From positions 1-56,908 of the forward strand of contig JAOEUK010000011.1 of the NCBI GenBank assembly GCA_028382965.1: a stretch of DNA of 56,908 bases. Direction: 5' to 3'. How positions within the stretch are numbered: the first letter of the stretch is position 1; each line of letters begins with the position of its first letter. Origin of the DNA: Candidatus Puniceispirillum sp. GTDB taxonomy: Bacteria; Pseudomonadota; Alphaproteobacteria; Puniceispirillales; Puniceispirillaceae. Below the pieces are notes generated by a model. It was not told the DNA's origin and ran no database searches. It saw only the letters and a list, made by a program, of their open reading frames with translations. Made by a program: the position numbers and the translations under genes. Positions 35,941 to 44,142 of the stretch are shown one piece after another.

Positions 35941-37028
35941 GCTTGTCTACACCAATGATCAGATTGATCAAGAATAACGGCGGGATGGCTATTCCGTTCG
36001 ACAAGATTACCAATAATACATGCCTCAGGTTCAGGTCCGGCTTTTAACGCCTCTAGAACCGATTCTGCCTTATTTCTATTAACATAAATAATCAGCCCAA
36101 TCCCACAATTAAAGGTACGTGCAAGTTCAGGTAATTTCATGTTGCCTGCATCTCGAAGCCAACAGAAAATAGGCGGAAGGGGGAAGGCTGCACAATTAAG
36201 CTGAAATGAGAGCCCATCATCATAAACCCTCGGTGGATTTTCGATCAAACCGCCGCCAGTGACATGTACAATGCCACTAACTCCGCCAATTGCTAATGCA
36301 GTAGCGGTGCCTTTTTGGTAAATGCGGGTCGGTGTCATCAATGTGGTGCCAAGATGATTAGCATCCGTGTCGAAAGGAGCTGGTGCGTCAAGTCTGGCAC
36401 CTGAGACGCTTATGATTTTCCGAACTAGGGAAAAGCCGTTTGAGTGAAGGCCAGAAGATGGAAGGCCAATAGCCACATCGCCTAACTTTGGTTGGTTGGG
36501 CGAGAGCAATGTGCCGCGTTCAGCAGCCCCAATACAAAACCCGGCCAAATCATAAGTTCCTGACGGATACATTCCTGGCATTTCAGCGGTCTCACCGCCA
36601 ATTAGCGCACAATTGGCCTCAATACAGCCATCAGCAATTCCGGCAATAACATCGACAGCCATCGCGCGTTCCAGTCTTCCAGTTGCAAAATAGTCCAAAA
36701 AAAATAAAGGCATGGCACCTTGTGCCAGGATGTCATTTGCACACATGGCAACAAGATCAATACCAACAGCACGATGCATTCCAGTTGTTTTAGCAAGTTC
36801 CAGCTTTGTACCAACGCCATCGGTGGCTGCAACGAGAATTGGATCTATAAAACCTGCAGCTTTGGTATCAAAAAGAGCGCCAAACCCTCCAAGGTCGGTG
36901 CTTGCACCGGCTCGTTTTGTGCGTTTTGCATGTGGAGTGATGTCACTAATCAGTGCATCTCCTTCGTCAATATTGACACCAGCGTCAATATATTTGAGGG
37001 ATTTTGGTTGTTTTTGTCCAATAGACAT
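35937..37028 (-). CDS. purM: Phosphoribosylformylglycinamidine cyclo-ligase
   Basis: 363 residues. YIDAGVNIDEGDALI, GGFGALFDTKAAG, ATDGVGTKLELA and ALIGGETAEMPGMY are the AIR synthetase signatures; GLHSNGFSLVRKII and HVTGGGLIENPPRV complete it. It closes the imidazole ring in purine synthesis. The promoter region is shared with the divergent DUF2066 gene. Confidence 0.96.
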   Translation of the reverse strand: MSIGQKQPKSLKYIDAGVNIDEGDALISDITPHAKRTKRAGASTDLGGFGALFDTKAAGFIDPILVAATDGVGTKLELAKTTGMHRAVGIDLVAMCANDILAQGAMPLFFLDYFATGRLERAMAVDVIAGIADGCIEANCALIGGETAEMPGMYPSGTYDLAGFCIGAAERGTLLSPNQPKLGDVAIGLPSSGLHSNGFSLVRKIISVSGARLDAPAPFDTDANHLGTTLMTPTRIYQKGTATALAIGGVSGIVHVTGGGLIENPPRVYDDGLSFQLNCAAFPLPPIFCWLRDAGNMKLPELARTFNCGIGLIIYVNRNKAESVLEALKAGPEPEACIIGNLVERNSHPAVILDQSDHWCRQA

Positions 37029-37111
37029 GCTGGCCTCGACGATTAAAAATGTTATAAACTATAAATTAACTAATTTGACGTTATCTAAACGCATAATAGG
37101 CATTGGACGAC

Positions 37112-38257
37112 ATGCGCGCAGCATTTATCTTTAACTTTATTCTAATTTTTATCTACAAGGGCTTTTTATTGCTTTGGTTGGTTGTCGGTTTTCCTTTAGC
37201 CAAGCCAGCTTTTTCTATGAACAACCGTTGCAGCGCACCAGTTTTTGGCGTGTCTAATGTTTTCATCGACCAGCGCGCTAAAACTGCGGCAATGGCAAGA
37301 GATATTGGGATCCGTAAAGCGGCAGAATACGCATTCTCAGCAGTGCTTGATCGTGTGCTGTTATCAAATGAAGAGCGAAGTCGTTTTATGGACGCACATG
37401 ACCTCGATGATTTTGCAGATTTCACACACATTGTAAACGAAAAGAACTTAGATCAGCGCTATATTGCGACGTTGGACTTTTGTTTTGACCCAAATCGAAT
37501 GCGTCAAGCGATGATTTCTGCCCAGTTAAGTTGGGCAGAGTTACAAAGTCCTCCTATTTTAGTTATTCCTGTTTGGACGGGACCAGATGGTGCTCGGGCA
37601 TGGGACAGGGACAATAACTGGATTTTTGGTTGGTGGGATAAGGTTGCAACTTATGATGGTTTATTGTCATTTCGTAAACTTGATCGAAGTTTGATAAATG
37701 AACGGCAGTTTCGTGGAGAGGACTTAGTTCTTGCAAGCGTGGAAAAATTAACTAGGGCTGCAGACCTTGTGGACGCTGAACAAGTAATGTTAGTGATTGC
37801 ATCGTTAGACTATGACGGTTCCAATCCTTTGATAACTATTACAGCCCAATTGTATGATAAAAATGGACAAATGATTACAGACATTCTTTTTGATGATCAT
37901 GTTGTGGTCAAAAGTGCTGTGCTAAAAGACTTGGATTTAATACGTCAAAAAATTATCTCCCAAATGGATACAAGTTGGCATATTACTAACCTAATAGATG
38001 ATAGAACAACGGATTATATAACTGTCTTAATGCCAATAACGTCAATCAAAGAATGGACTAAACGTCTGAAGTCTTTGGATGAAATTGCTATGGTGCAAAG
38101 CTATGATATCTTGTCGCTTACCACCCAGGCTGGCAGGGTTTCAATACGCTTTGCCGGATCACGTGAGGCGCTGCAAAATGCTCTGGCTGCCCATCGCTTG
38201 CAACTTCTTGACACCGGTAACGACTACCTTATTCGTGTTAAACCAAGCGATGGTTAA
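37112..38257 (+). CDS. DUF2066 domain-containing periplasmic protein
   Basis: 381 residues. An N-terminal hydrophobic stretch (FIFNFILIFIYKGFLLLWLV) serves as signal or anchor. The rest matches the layout of DUF2066 proteins: a segment with KAAEYAFSAVLDRVLL, then PPILVIPVWTGPDGARAWD and NNWIFGWWDKVA. DUF2066 genes sit between purM and hdaA in many Alphaproteobacteria, exactly as here; the function is unknown. Start taken as the ATG at 37112 rather than the TTG at 37103. Confidence 0.78.
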   Translation: MRAAFIFNFILIFIYKGFLLLWLVVGFPLAKPAFSMNNRCSAPVFGVSNVFIDQRAKTAAMARDIGIRKAAEYAFSAVLDRVLLSNEERSRFMDAHDLDDFADFTHIVNEKNLDQRYIATLDFCFDPNRMRQAMISAQLSWAELQSPPILVIPVWTGPDGARAWDRDNNWIFGWWDKVATYDGLLSFRKLDRSLINERQFRGEDLVLASVEKLTRAADLVDAEQVMLVIASLDYDGSNPLITITAQLYDKNGQMITDILFDDHVVVKSAVLKDLDLIRQKIISQMDTSWHITNLIDDRTTDYITVLMPITSIKEWTKRLKSLDEIAMVQSYDILSLTTQAGRVSIRFAGSREALQNALAAHRLQLLDTGNDYLIRVKPSDG

Positions 38258-38275
38258 GGCTATGGATAAAGTCAG

Positions 38276-38938
38276 ATGAAACAACTTCCGCTTGAAATGG
38301 CATTCCCTTCATCAGAAAGACGCGAAAATTTTATTGTTAGTGAGTGCAATGCATTAGCGCTAGCCTCAATTGATCAATGGCCTGATTGGCGTGGTAATTG
38401 TCGTGCATTGAACCTAGTTGGTCCGTCAGGCGCTGGAAAGTCCCACCTTGCATCAATGTGGCGCTCAATGATTCAGAAGAGTCACCTATTAGTTGGTCTT
38501 CAAGCTGATAAAGCGCTGCCTGACTTGGCTTTTTACGTTTTGGATGGTGTGGCTTCTAACAAGGTCTGGGATGAAGAGTCTCTGTTTCATTGTTTTAATC
38601 GCTGTGTTGATGACAAGGGGGGGATTTTACTGTTGTCAAAAATACCTGTGGGACAAATGGATTGGCGTTTACCTGATTTGCGCTCTCGCATGCGGGCGGT
38701 TAATGTCGCCCGTATTGGATCCCCAGATGACGGATTACTTTACGCATTACTGAACAAACATTTTTTGGATCGTCAGATGTCAGCGCCACAGGAAATGTTG
38801 TCCTACATTGTAAACCGGATGGAGCGATCGTTTGCATCTGTTCAAGTGATTGCATCTGCCCTGGAAAGAGACTCCATTGCGAAGAAAAAGCCTCTTTCAA
38901 TAGCACTAGCGCGGGCAGCTTTTGAAAGTTTTTCGTAA
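38276..38938 (+). CDS. hdaA: DnaA-related regulator HdaA
   Basis: 220 residues, matching a DnaA domain III without the DNA-binding domain IV. QLPLEMAFP opens the protein, as in Hda-type proteins that bind the sliding clamp through a QL.(L/F) motif. Walker A is LVGPSGAGKSHLASM. The expected Walker B second acid is a glycine (YVLDGVA). Hda/HdaA with the clamp stimulates ATP hydrolysis by DnaA to limit re-initiation. It lies 18 bases after the DUF2066 gene. Confidence 0.85.
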   Translation: MKQLPLEMAFPSSERRENFIVSECNALALASIDQWPDWRGNCRALNLVGPSGAGKSHLASMWRSMIQKSHLLVGLQADKALPDLAFYVLDGVASNKVWDEESLFHCFNRCVDDKGGILLLSKIPVGQMDWRLPDLRSRMRAVNVARIGSPDDGLLYALLNKHFLDRQMSAPQEMLSYIVNRMERSFASVQVIASALERDSIAKKKPLSIALARAAFESFS

Positions 38939-38946
38939 GAGCCTGT

Positions 38947-40167
38947 TTAGCTCTCAATCTCCTCATTTTTTTGCTCGACAATAATGATTTTACCACTACT
39001 AACGGCAAGGGCAATCTTCCCATGTTTTAAGCGCAATGCTAAATCACCAAAAATTTCACGACGCCAGCCAGATAAAGCACGAATTGGAGCATGATCATCG
39101 CTCGCAAGGGCTTCAAGATCGTCAGTGGAAGCAATCAAACGGGGCGCAATGCCGTGTTTGTCAGTAACATGTTTAAGCACAACGCGAAGGAGCTCCATTA
39201 CAGCTGCGGGTGGTCTTTTCGTGGGGTTGCGCTTCTCAGCTACTGGGAGTGACGAGGTTGGTAGATCAGCAACTTTCATCAATATTTCCTGAATGGGTGT
39301 AACTAACTTCCCATCTTTGCCGCCTGGAAAATTACGAATATTATCATATGCATAACGTTCTTTTGGATTTGTCCCAGCAAGATCAATCAGTGTTTCGTCT
39401 CTTATGACACGGTTGCGAGGGATGTTACGATTTTGTGCCTCAGATTCGCGCCATGCTGCAAGGTGCATTAAACGTAACTTCGCAGTTGGGCGCATATTAC
39501 GCACTTTCAATTTTTGCCATGCAGCATGTGGATCAACAGTATAAGTCTTTGGGTTGTTTGATTTGGCATATTCTTCATCAAGCCAATGATTGCGGTTTTC
39601 GTTGTTAAGCCTCGCCAACATTAATGGGTATAACTTGGCAAGATAAATGACATCGTCTAGGGCATAAAGAATTTGACGGTTGCTTAGGGGACGTTTGGAC
39701 CAGTCAGTAAACCGTGAGGTTTTGTCAATATCGTGATCAAGTAATGATTTTACCAATTTGTCGTAACCCACTTGATCTCCAAGCCCACAAACCATTGCTG
39801 CGATTTGAGTGTCGTAAATTGGTGTGGGTAACTCATTCATTAGGTGTAGAAAAATTTCCATGTCTTGATTGCCAGCATGAAACACTTTTGTTATTTTAGG
39901 GTTGAGCAATAGTTCCCAGACTGGATTTAGATCTAGGCTTTTAGCTAAAGGGTCGATAGCAATTGCATTTACACCATCGCTAATTTGAATGAGACATAGT
40001 TGGGGATAATAGGTGCGCTCACGCAAAAACTCCGTGTCAATGGCAAGAAAATCTGCATTTTGATACTGTTTTATAATCGTATTTAATGCTTCATTTGTTG
40101 TGATTGGATCCGCGGCTTTGGCCGTGTTTACTTCGCCTCGGTTCTCATCGCTTGCGTGTCTTTTCAT
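38947..40167 (-). CDS. rnd: Ribonuclease D
   Basis: 406 residues. The DEDD exonuclease motifs are visible: FLAIDTEFLRERTYYPQLCL (Exo I), VFHAGNQDMEIFL (Exo II) and YALDDVIYLAKLYPLM (Exo III). The HRDC region includes LRLMHLAAWRESEAQ and RNIPRNRVIRDE. It trims tRNA 3' ends. The first 18 or so residues (SDENRGEVNTAKAA) are an unusual polar extension. It converges on hdaA with an eight-base gap. Confidence 0.93.
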   Translation of the reverse strand: MKRHASDENRGEVNTAKAADPITTNEALNTIIKQYQNADFLAIDTEFLRERTYYPQLCLIQISDGVNAIAIDPLAKSLDLNPVWELLLNPKITKVFHAGNQDMEIFLHLMNELPTPIYDTQIAAMVCGLGDQVGYDKLVKSLLDHDIDKTSRFTDWSKRPLSNRQILYALDDVIYLAKLYPLMLARLNNENRNHWLDEEYAKSNNPKTYTVDPHAAWQKLKVRNMRPTAKLRLMHLAAWRESEAQNRNIPRNRVIRDETLIDLAGTNPKERYAYDNIRNFPGGKDGKLVTPIQEILMKVADLPTSSLPVAEKRNPTKRPPAAVMELLRVVLKHVTDKHGIAPRLIASTDDLEALASDDHAPIRALSGWRREIFGDLALRLKHGKIALAVSSGKIIIVEQKNEEIES

Positions 40168-40262
40168 AGAGTACCTCAGTTCTTTACAGATGTTATAAGA
40201 AAAATTCGTTACTAAAGGTCAAACCTATTGATTTAAGCAATTATAGTCACCAATTCTTGATC

Positions 40263-41093
40263 ATGATACAGCATTTACAAAATTATAAACTAAGTCCTGT
40301 TATAGTTATGGTTATTATGATCACGTCAGGTATAATTGTGTTTTCATTTAGCACAATTGCAGCAACGCTGACTCCGCATCGGGCCTTTTATGAGATGCGA
40401 TTAGGTACAGCTAACCAGAACTCTGTTGTGCAAGCCATTAGTGGAAGATCAGCTTTTACGCTTGATCGTGATTGCAATGGGTGGCGGTCAAATGAAAATT
40501 ACATTATAGAACTTAGAAATAAGAAGGGCGAGTTGGACCGCGTATTGTCGCGAGTTGAATCGTGGGAATCTAATAATGGAGAAATGTACAGTTTTGACGT
40601 CAACGAATTGAGCAGCTTTCAAAAAGGAAAAAATTTCAGCGGGTATGCTGAAATAAAACCAACGGGTGGTGGCGCTTACTTTTCAATGGAAGATGGTGCC
40701 AGAATTGAGTTGCCAGTCGATACTCATTTTCCAATTTTGCACATGAAATCCATACTTGATAGCGCTGAGAATGGTAAAACAATTCTTGCTGCGTCAGTCT
40801 TTTTAGGTGCAAAACCTGACGATTCATTGCTCGCCACAAATACCGTAATTGGTGTATGGAAAAATGAAGTTGCAGGAGATAATATGGGTGAGCTTGGACA
40901 AGATGGGTATTGGCCTATTCAAACTGCATACTTTAAGCCAACATCACCAACTGCCATGCCAGAGTATGAAATTCACTATTCAATGCAGCGGAATGGCATA
41001 GTGCGCCGATATGTTATCGACTATGGGGATTTTACCATCATTGCTGACCTACTGAAATTAGAGGCTGCCAGTGATCAAATCAGATGCCAATAA
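40263..41093 (+). CDS. EipB-like cell envelope protein (DUF1849)
   Basis: 276 residues. A hydrophobic signal (VIVMVIMITSGIIVFSFS, cleavage near IAA) is followed by LTPHRAFYEMRLGTAN and the DCNGW segment. One cysteine sits there and a second near the C-terminus (IRCQ), matching the disulfide pair of EipB. EipB is a periplasmic beta-spiral protein needed for envelope integrity in Brucella. Start taken as the ATG at 40263; a TTG lies two codons upstream. Confidence 0.78.
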   Translation: MIQHLQNYKLSPVIVMVIMITSGIIVFSFSTIAATLTPHRAFYEMRLGTANQNSVVQAISGRSAFTLDRDCNGWRSNENYIIELRNKKGELDRVLSRVESWESNNGEMYSFDVNELSSFQKGKNFSGYAEIKPTGGGAYFSMEDGARIELPVDTHFPILHMKSILDSAENGKTILAASVFLGAKPDDSLLATNTVIGVWKNEVAGDNMGELGQDGYWPIQTAYFKPTSPTAMPEYEIHYSMQRNGIVRRYVIDYGDFTIIADLLKLEAASDQIRCQ

Positions 41094-41555
41094 TTTTGTT
41101 CTTAACTTTAATGCCTTGAGGCTAAATAAAGAACGCATAACTTCTTTTGGGTAAAAGAAATTTCTTAATTTTCTTTGATTTTGTTACGTTCATCAAATTT
41201 TTTCCAGCGCCTTAAGTAACAGAAGGAAATGTCAACAATTGTCACGTCAGTATCGGTGATACTACCTGTTAAGCTTAGATGGAATTTTCCATACCTGAGT
41301 CGGTGTTTACATGAGCTACCAAATTGTTTTACTGCTCGCCAAATTTTTCCAAAGACAGCAACTCCGTTAAAAACATTAACATTAAGAAAAAAATCATATC
41401 TATAAACTATTCCTGGACGCGAGACAAAAAACTATCAAAACGGGCAGGCTGTTTTGCTTAATCAAATCATCACTAGCTGCTAGAACGGAATCTTGACTGG
41501 TTTTTTTCTATGCCTGACCTTAAACATGTTGGCTAAATTTTAAGTTCAAACTCTT
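41094..41555. other. Intergenic region with an unexplained open frame
   Basis: These 462 bases between the convergent eipB-like gene and rpmG hold no gene I can name. On the minus strand one frame stays open for about 87 codons (roughly 41430 down to 41168) with coding-like text such as NGVAVFGKIWRAVKQFG and a basic end (RRWKKFDERNKIKEN), but it has no ATG, GTG or TTG start. A plus-strand 57-codon frame at about 41229 has a poorly spaced ribosome site. A decayed gene is possible. Confidence 0.4.
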
Positions 41556-41723
41556 TTATTTTATTTTAGATTCACGAAAGATTACATGCTTGCGGGCGCG
41601 TGGATCATATTTTTTTAGCTCGAGTTTTTCGGGCTTCGTCCGTGGATTCTTTTTAGTCACGTAAAAATAGCCCGTGTCAGCTGTGCTTATAAGTTTGATT
41701 TGCAGGGTTGCTGGCTTCGCCAT
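41556..41723 (-). CDS. rpmG: 50S ribosomal protein L33
   Basis: 55 residues, [20 protein letters not shown] at the start, then [19 protein letters not shown] and [14 protein letters not shown]. This is the full L33 pattern in its cysteine-free form. AGGAG lies seven bases before the ATG. The gene follows rnr on the same strand after 94 bases, the usual alphaproteobacterial place. Confidence 0.96.
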   Translation of the reverse strand: MAKPATLQIKLISTADTGYFYVTKKNPRTKPEKLELKKYDPRARKHVIFRESKIK

Positions 41724-41817
41724 GGCAACTACTCCTAATATTGTGGGCTACGGAAAACAATTCCCTATTAAAACTGAGCGCAAATTGCGTCAGAATCAAA
41801 CAAATGTCAAGCGCGGA

Positions 41818-44142
41818 TCAACGTCTTTTTTGTTTGGTGCCCTTTCTTGCTGGGTGGCGAACTCTAGTGCTACTGTCCTTTAAGCTTGATGGACTTTCGG
41901 ATGATTTTTTATAGTGCTTCGAAGTGTTTTTCAGTTGTTTGCTGCTTAGACGATTATTTTTGGTGCCGCCGTCAACCCATTCAATTAAGATGCCGCCAGA
42001 AACAGGTTTTACCTCGAGGACCTTTACACGCAGCGGTGTCCCAACAGAGAATTTCCATCCATTATGCCGACCCTCTAGGGTTTGTGTCTGTTCATTATAA
42101 TCATAGAAATCGTCTGGGAGAGCTTTGAGTGGCATTAGCCCGTCGGCCGCACCATCTTCAAGCCGAACAAAAGCACCAAAACCAGTAATTGACGCAATAA
42201 TCCCATCAACCACACTACCAACTTTTGTTTCAAACAAGGCGGCTGCAAAACGATCAATGGTACGACGTTCAGCAGCAGCAGCAGTAGATTCAGTCTCAGA
42301 AATATGGGAACAGATTTCGGCAATTTGATCGAGCGGCATGCCTTTGAGACCATCCTTAGAGCTTTTTTGGGAGGTGGCAGCAGCATCGACAAGTGCGCGG
42401 TGAACAAGAAGGTCAGCATAGCGTCTAATTGGAGAGGTAAAATGCGCGTAATTGCGAAGAGACAGTCCAAAATGGCCTATATTTTCGATACTATAAATTG
42501 CTTTTGCCTGGCTTCTCAGAACAGCTTCATTGACGGTAAGAGAATCTGGTGTGTCTGCGGCGAGAGCCAGTATTTTGTTGAAATGATGCGGCCTCAGCAC
42601 CTTTCCAATATTAAAGCTACCGCCCAGCGCTTCAGCTAGCTTGACAAGTGTTGCCGCTTTTTTGGGATCAGGCGTATCGTGTACCCGAAAAACGCAAGGT
42701 TGGCGGCTGGCAATCAGCATATCAGCAGCCGCAACATTCGCTTCTATCATGAAATCTTCAATCAGTCGTTGCGATTTTGTTTGTGAGCGCTGAGAGATGG
42801 CAATTGCATTATTGGAGTCGTCCATTACAACGCACCGTTCTTTAAGATTTAATGCCAGCGGCTCACGTGTCAATCGGTCTTTGTCAAGTGCATGCCATGC
42901 ACCAAATAAGGCATGCACAATCCCATGCGGCACATTGCAGTCAACTTCGTCCATCGTGCCATCAAAGACGGCTTGAACTTGATCATAAGTTAGTCTCGCA
43001 TGAGACTGGATCAGTGCTCGTTCGATTTTATATGATAGGCGTTTGCCGTTCTTATCAATATAAATCTCGGCAACCATGGCAGCACGGTCTTTACCTGGCC
43101 GCAATGAACACAGATCGTTTGAAATTGCCTCTGGGAGCATCGGCACAACGCGATCTGGAAGATAAACGGAATTGCCGCGTTTGCGGGCTTCCAGATCAAG
43201 CGCAGTGTCCGGTCGAACGTAATGCGAAACATCAGCGATTGCAACAAGTAGCCGCCAGCCATCATTATCTGCCGGCTCTGCAAACACCGCATCATCAAAA
43301 TCTTGCGCATCAGCCCCGTCAATTGTCACAAGCGGATGATTGCGGAGGTCACGCCTGTTTGTTACTGGTGGGATTTTGAGCCCTTCTGATTCGTTGATTG
43401 CCGCATCTGGAAAATTGTGCCGGATACAAAATTCGGCAAGGGCAAGTGCACTAAATGCTCCAGGAGATGACACATTGCCGAGATTGCTTAAGATACGGGC
43501 TTTCTTGCCAATATAGCCGCGTGAAGGCAGTAATTCAGCCTCAACAAGATCGCCATCCGTCAAAATAACATCATTCGATTCTTGAACGCCAAGGCTGTCT
43601 CGTTTACCTCGCTCGGCGGGCTGTAATCGAAATCCTTTTCCGGCGGCCGTAATCACCCCGAAAAGGCGTTTTTGCTGACGGTCTAGAACACGTATTATTC
43701 GGGCTTCATAAAGTGCTGGCCCGACACGGGCAAGGCGGGCAAGAATTTGTTGGCCAACTGCCGGCGCTCTGCCTGAGCGGCGGCTAAGAATAACGCGGAT
43801 TTCAGACTGGTTTTCTTTATCATTGCCGGCTAGGCGGGCCATGCCATCACCATTATCATCAAAGGCAATAAGTTCCAGAACACTGACTTCTGGCAATGTA
43901 TTGGGAGCGGCGATGGCACTTTGATTACCGGCAAGTAAGCCGCGATCTGCCATATCGCGCAAAAGGCGACGCAATGACGTGCGTTGGTCTAGGTTTATTT
44001 TAAATGCCTTTGCGATCATGCGGAAGCTGGGTGGAGCAGGGCAGCTATTTATATAGTCAAGCAGTGCGTCCTCATCAGGCATCAGTGGGCCTATGACATC
44101 GCTTGGATTGCCTGGGCCGTCATCAACAGGATGCTGCGCCAT
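41818..44142 (-). CDS. rnr: Ribonuclease R
   Basis: 774 residues. A winged-helix N-terminus (FRMIAKAFKINLDQRTSLRR) and cold-shock domains precede the RNB catalytic domain with DGADAQDFDDAVFAEP and VAIADVSHYVRP. NYAHFTSPIRRYADLLVHRA is the signature near its end, and an S1 domain (GIIASITGFGAFVRLEDG) plus a basic tail close the protein. It degrades structured RNA 3' to 5'. Its ATG directly adjoins the topA stop. Confidence 0.95.
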   Translation of the reverse strand: MAQHPVDDGPGNPSDVIGPLMPDEDALLDYINSCPAPPSFRMIAKAFKINLDQRTSLRRLLRDMADRGLLAGNQSAIAAPNTLPEVSVLELIAFDDNGDGMARLAGNDKENQSEIRVILSRRSGRAPAVGQQILARLARVGPALYEARIIRVLDRQQKRLFGVITAAGKGFRLQPAERGKRDSLGVQESNDVILTDGDLVEAELLPSRGYIGKKARILSNLGNVSSPGAFSALALAEFCIRHNFPDAAINESEGLKIPPVTNRRDLRNHPLVTIDGADAQDFDDAVFAEPADNDGWRLLVAIADVSHYVRPDTALDLEARKRGNSVYLPDRVVPMLPEAISNDLCSLRPGKDRAAMVAEIYIDKNGKRLSYKIERALIQSHARLTYDQVQAVFDGTMDEVDCNVPHGIVHALFGAWHALDKDRLTREPLALNLKERCVVMDDSNNAIAISQRSQTKSQRLIEDFMIEANVAAADMLIASRQPCVFRVHDTPDPKKAATLVKLAEALGGSFNIGKVLRPHHFNKILALAADTPDSLTVNEAVLRSQAKAIYSIENIGHFGLSLRNYAHFTSPIRRYADLLVHRALVDAAATSQKSSKDGLKGMPLDQIAEICSHISETESTAAAAERRTIDRFAAALFETKVGSVVDGIIASITGFGAFVRLEDGAADGLMPLKALPDDFYDYNEQTQTLEGRHNGWKFSVGTPLRVKVLEVKPVSGGILIEWVDGGTKNNRLSSKQLKNTSKHYKKSSESPSSLKDSSTRVRHPARKGTKQKRR

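Noticed and set aside
41229-41402. A 57-codon plus-strand frame downstream of the eipB-like gene
   Set aside because: The purine-rich site is only two bases from the ATG and the protein has no recognisable features.
42852-43379. A 175-codon plus-strand frame inside rnr
   Set aside because: It lies antisense to the RNB catalytic domain; composition is that of a shadow frame.
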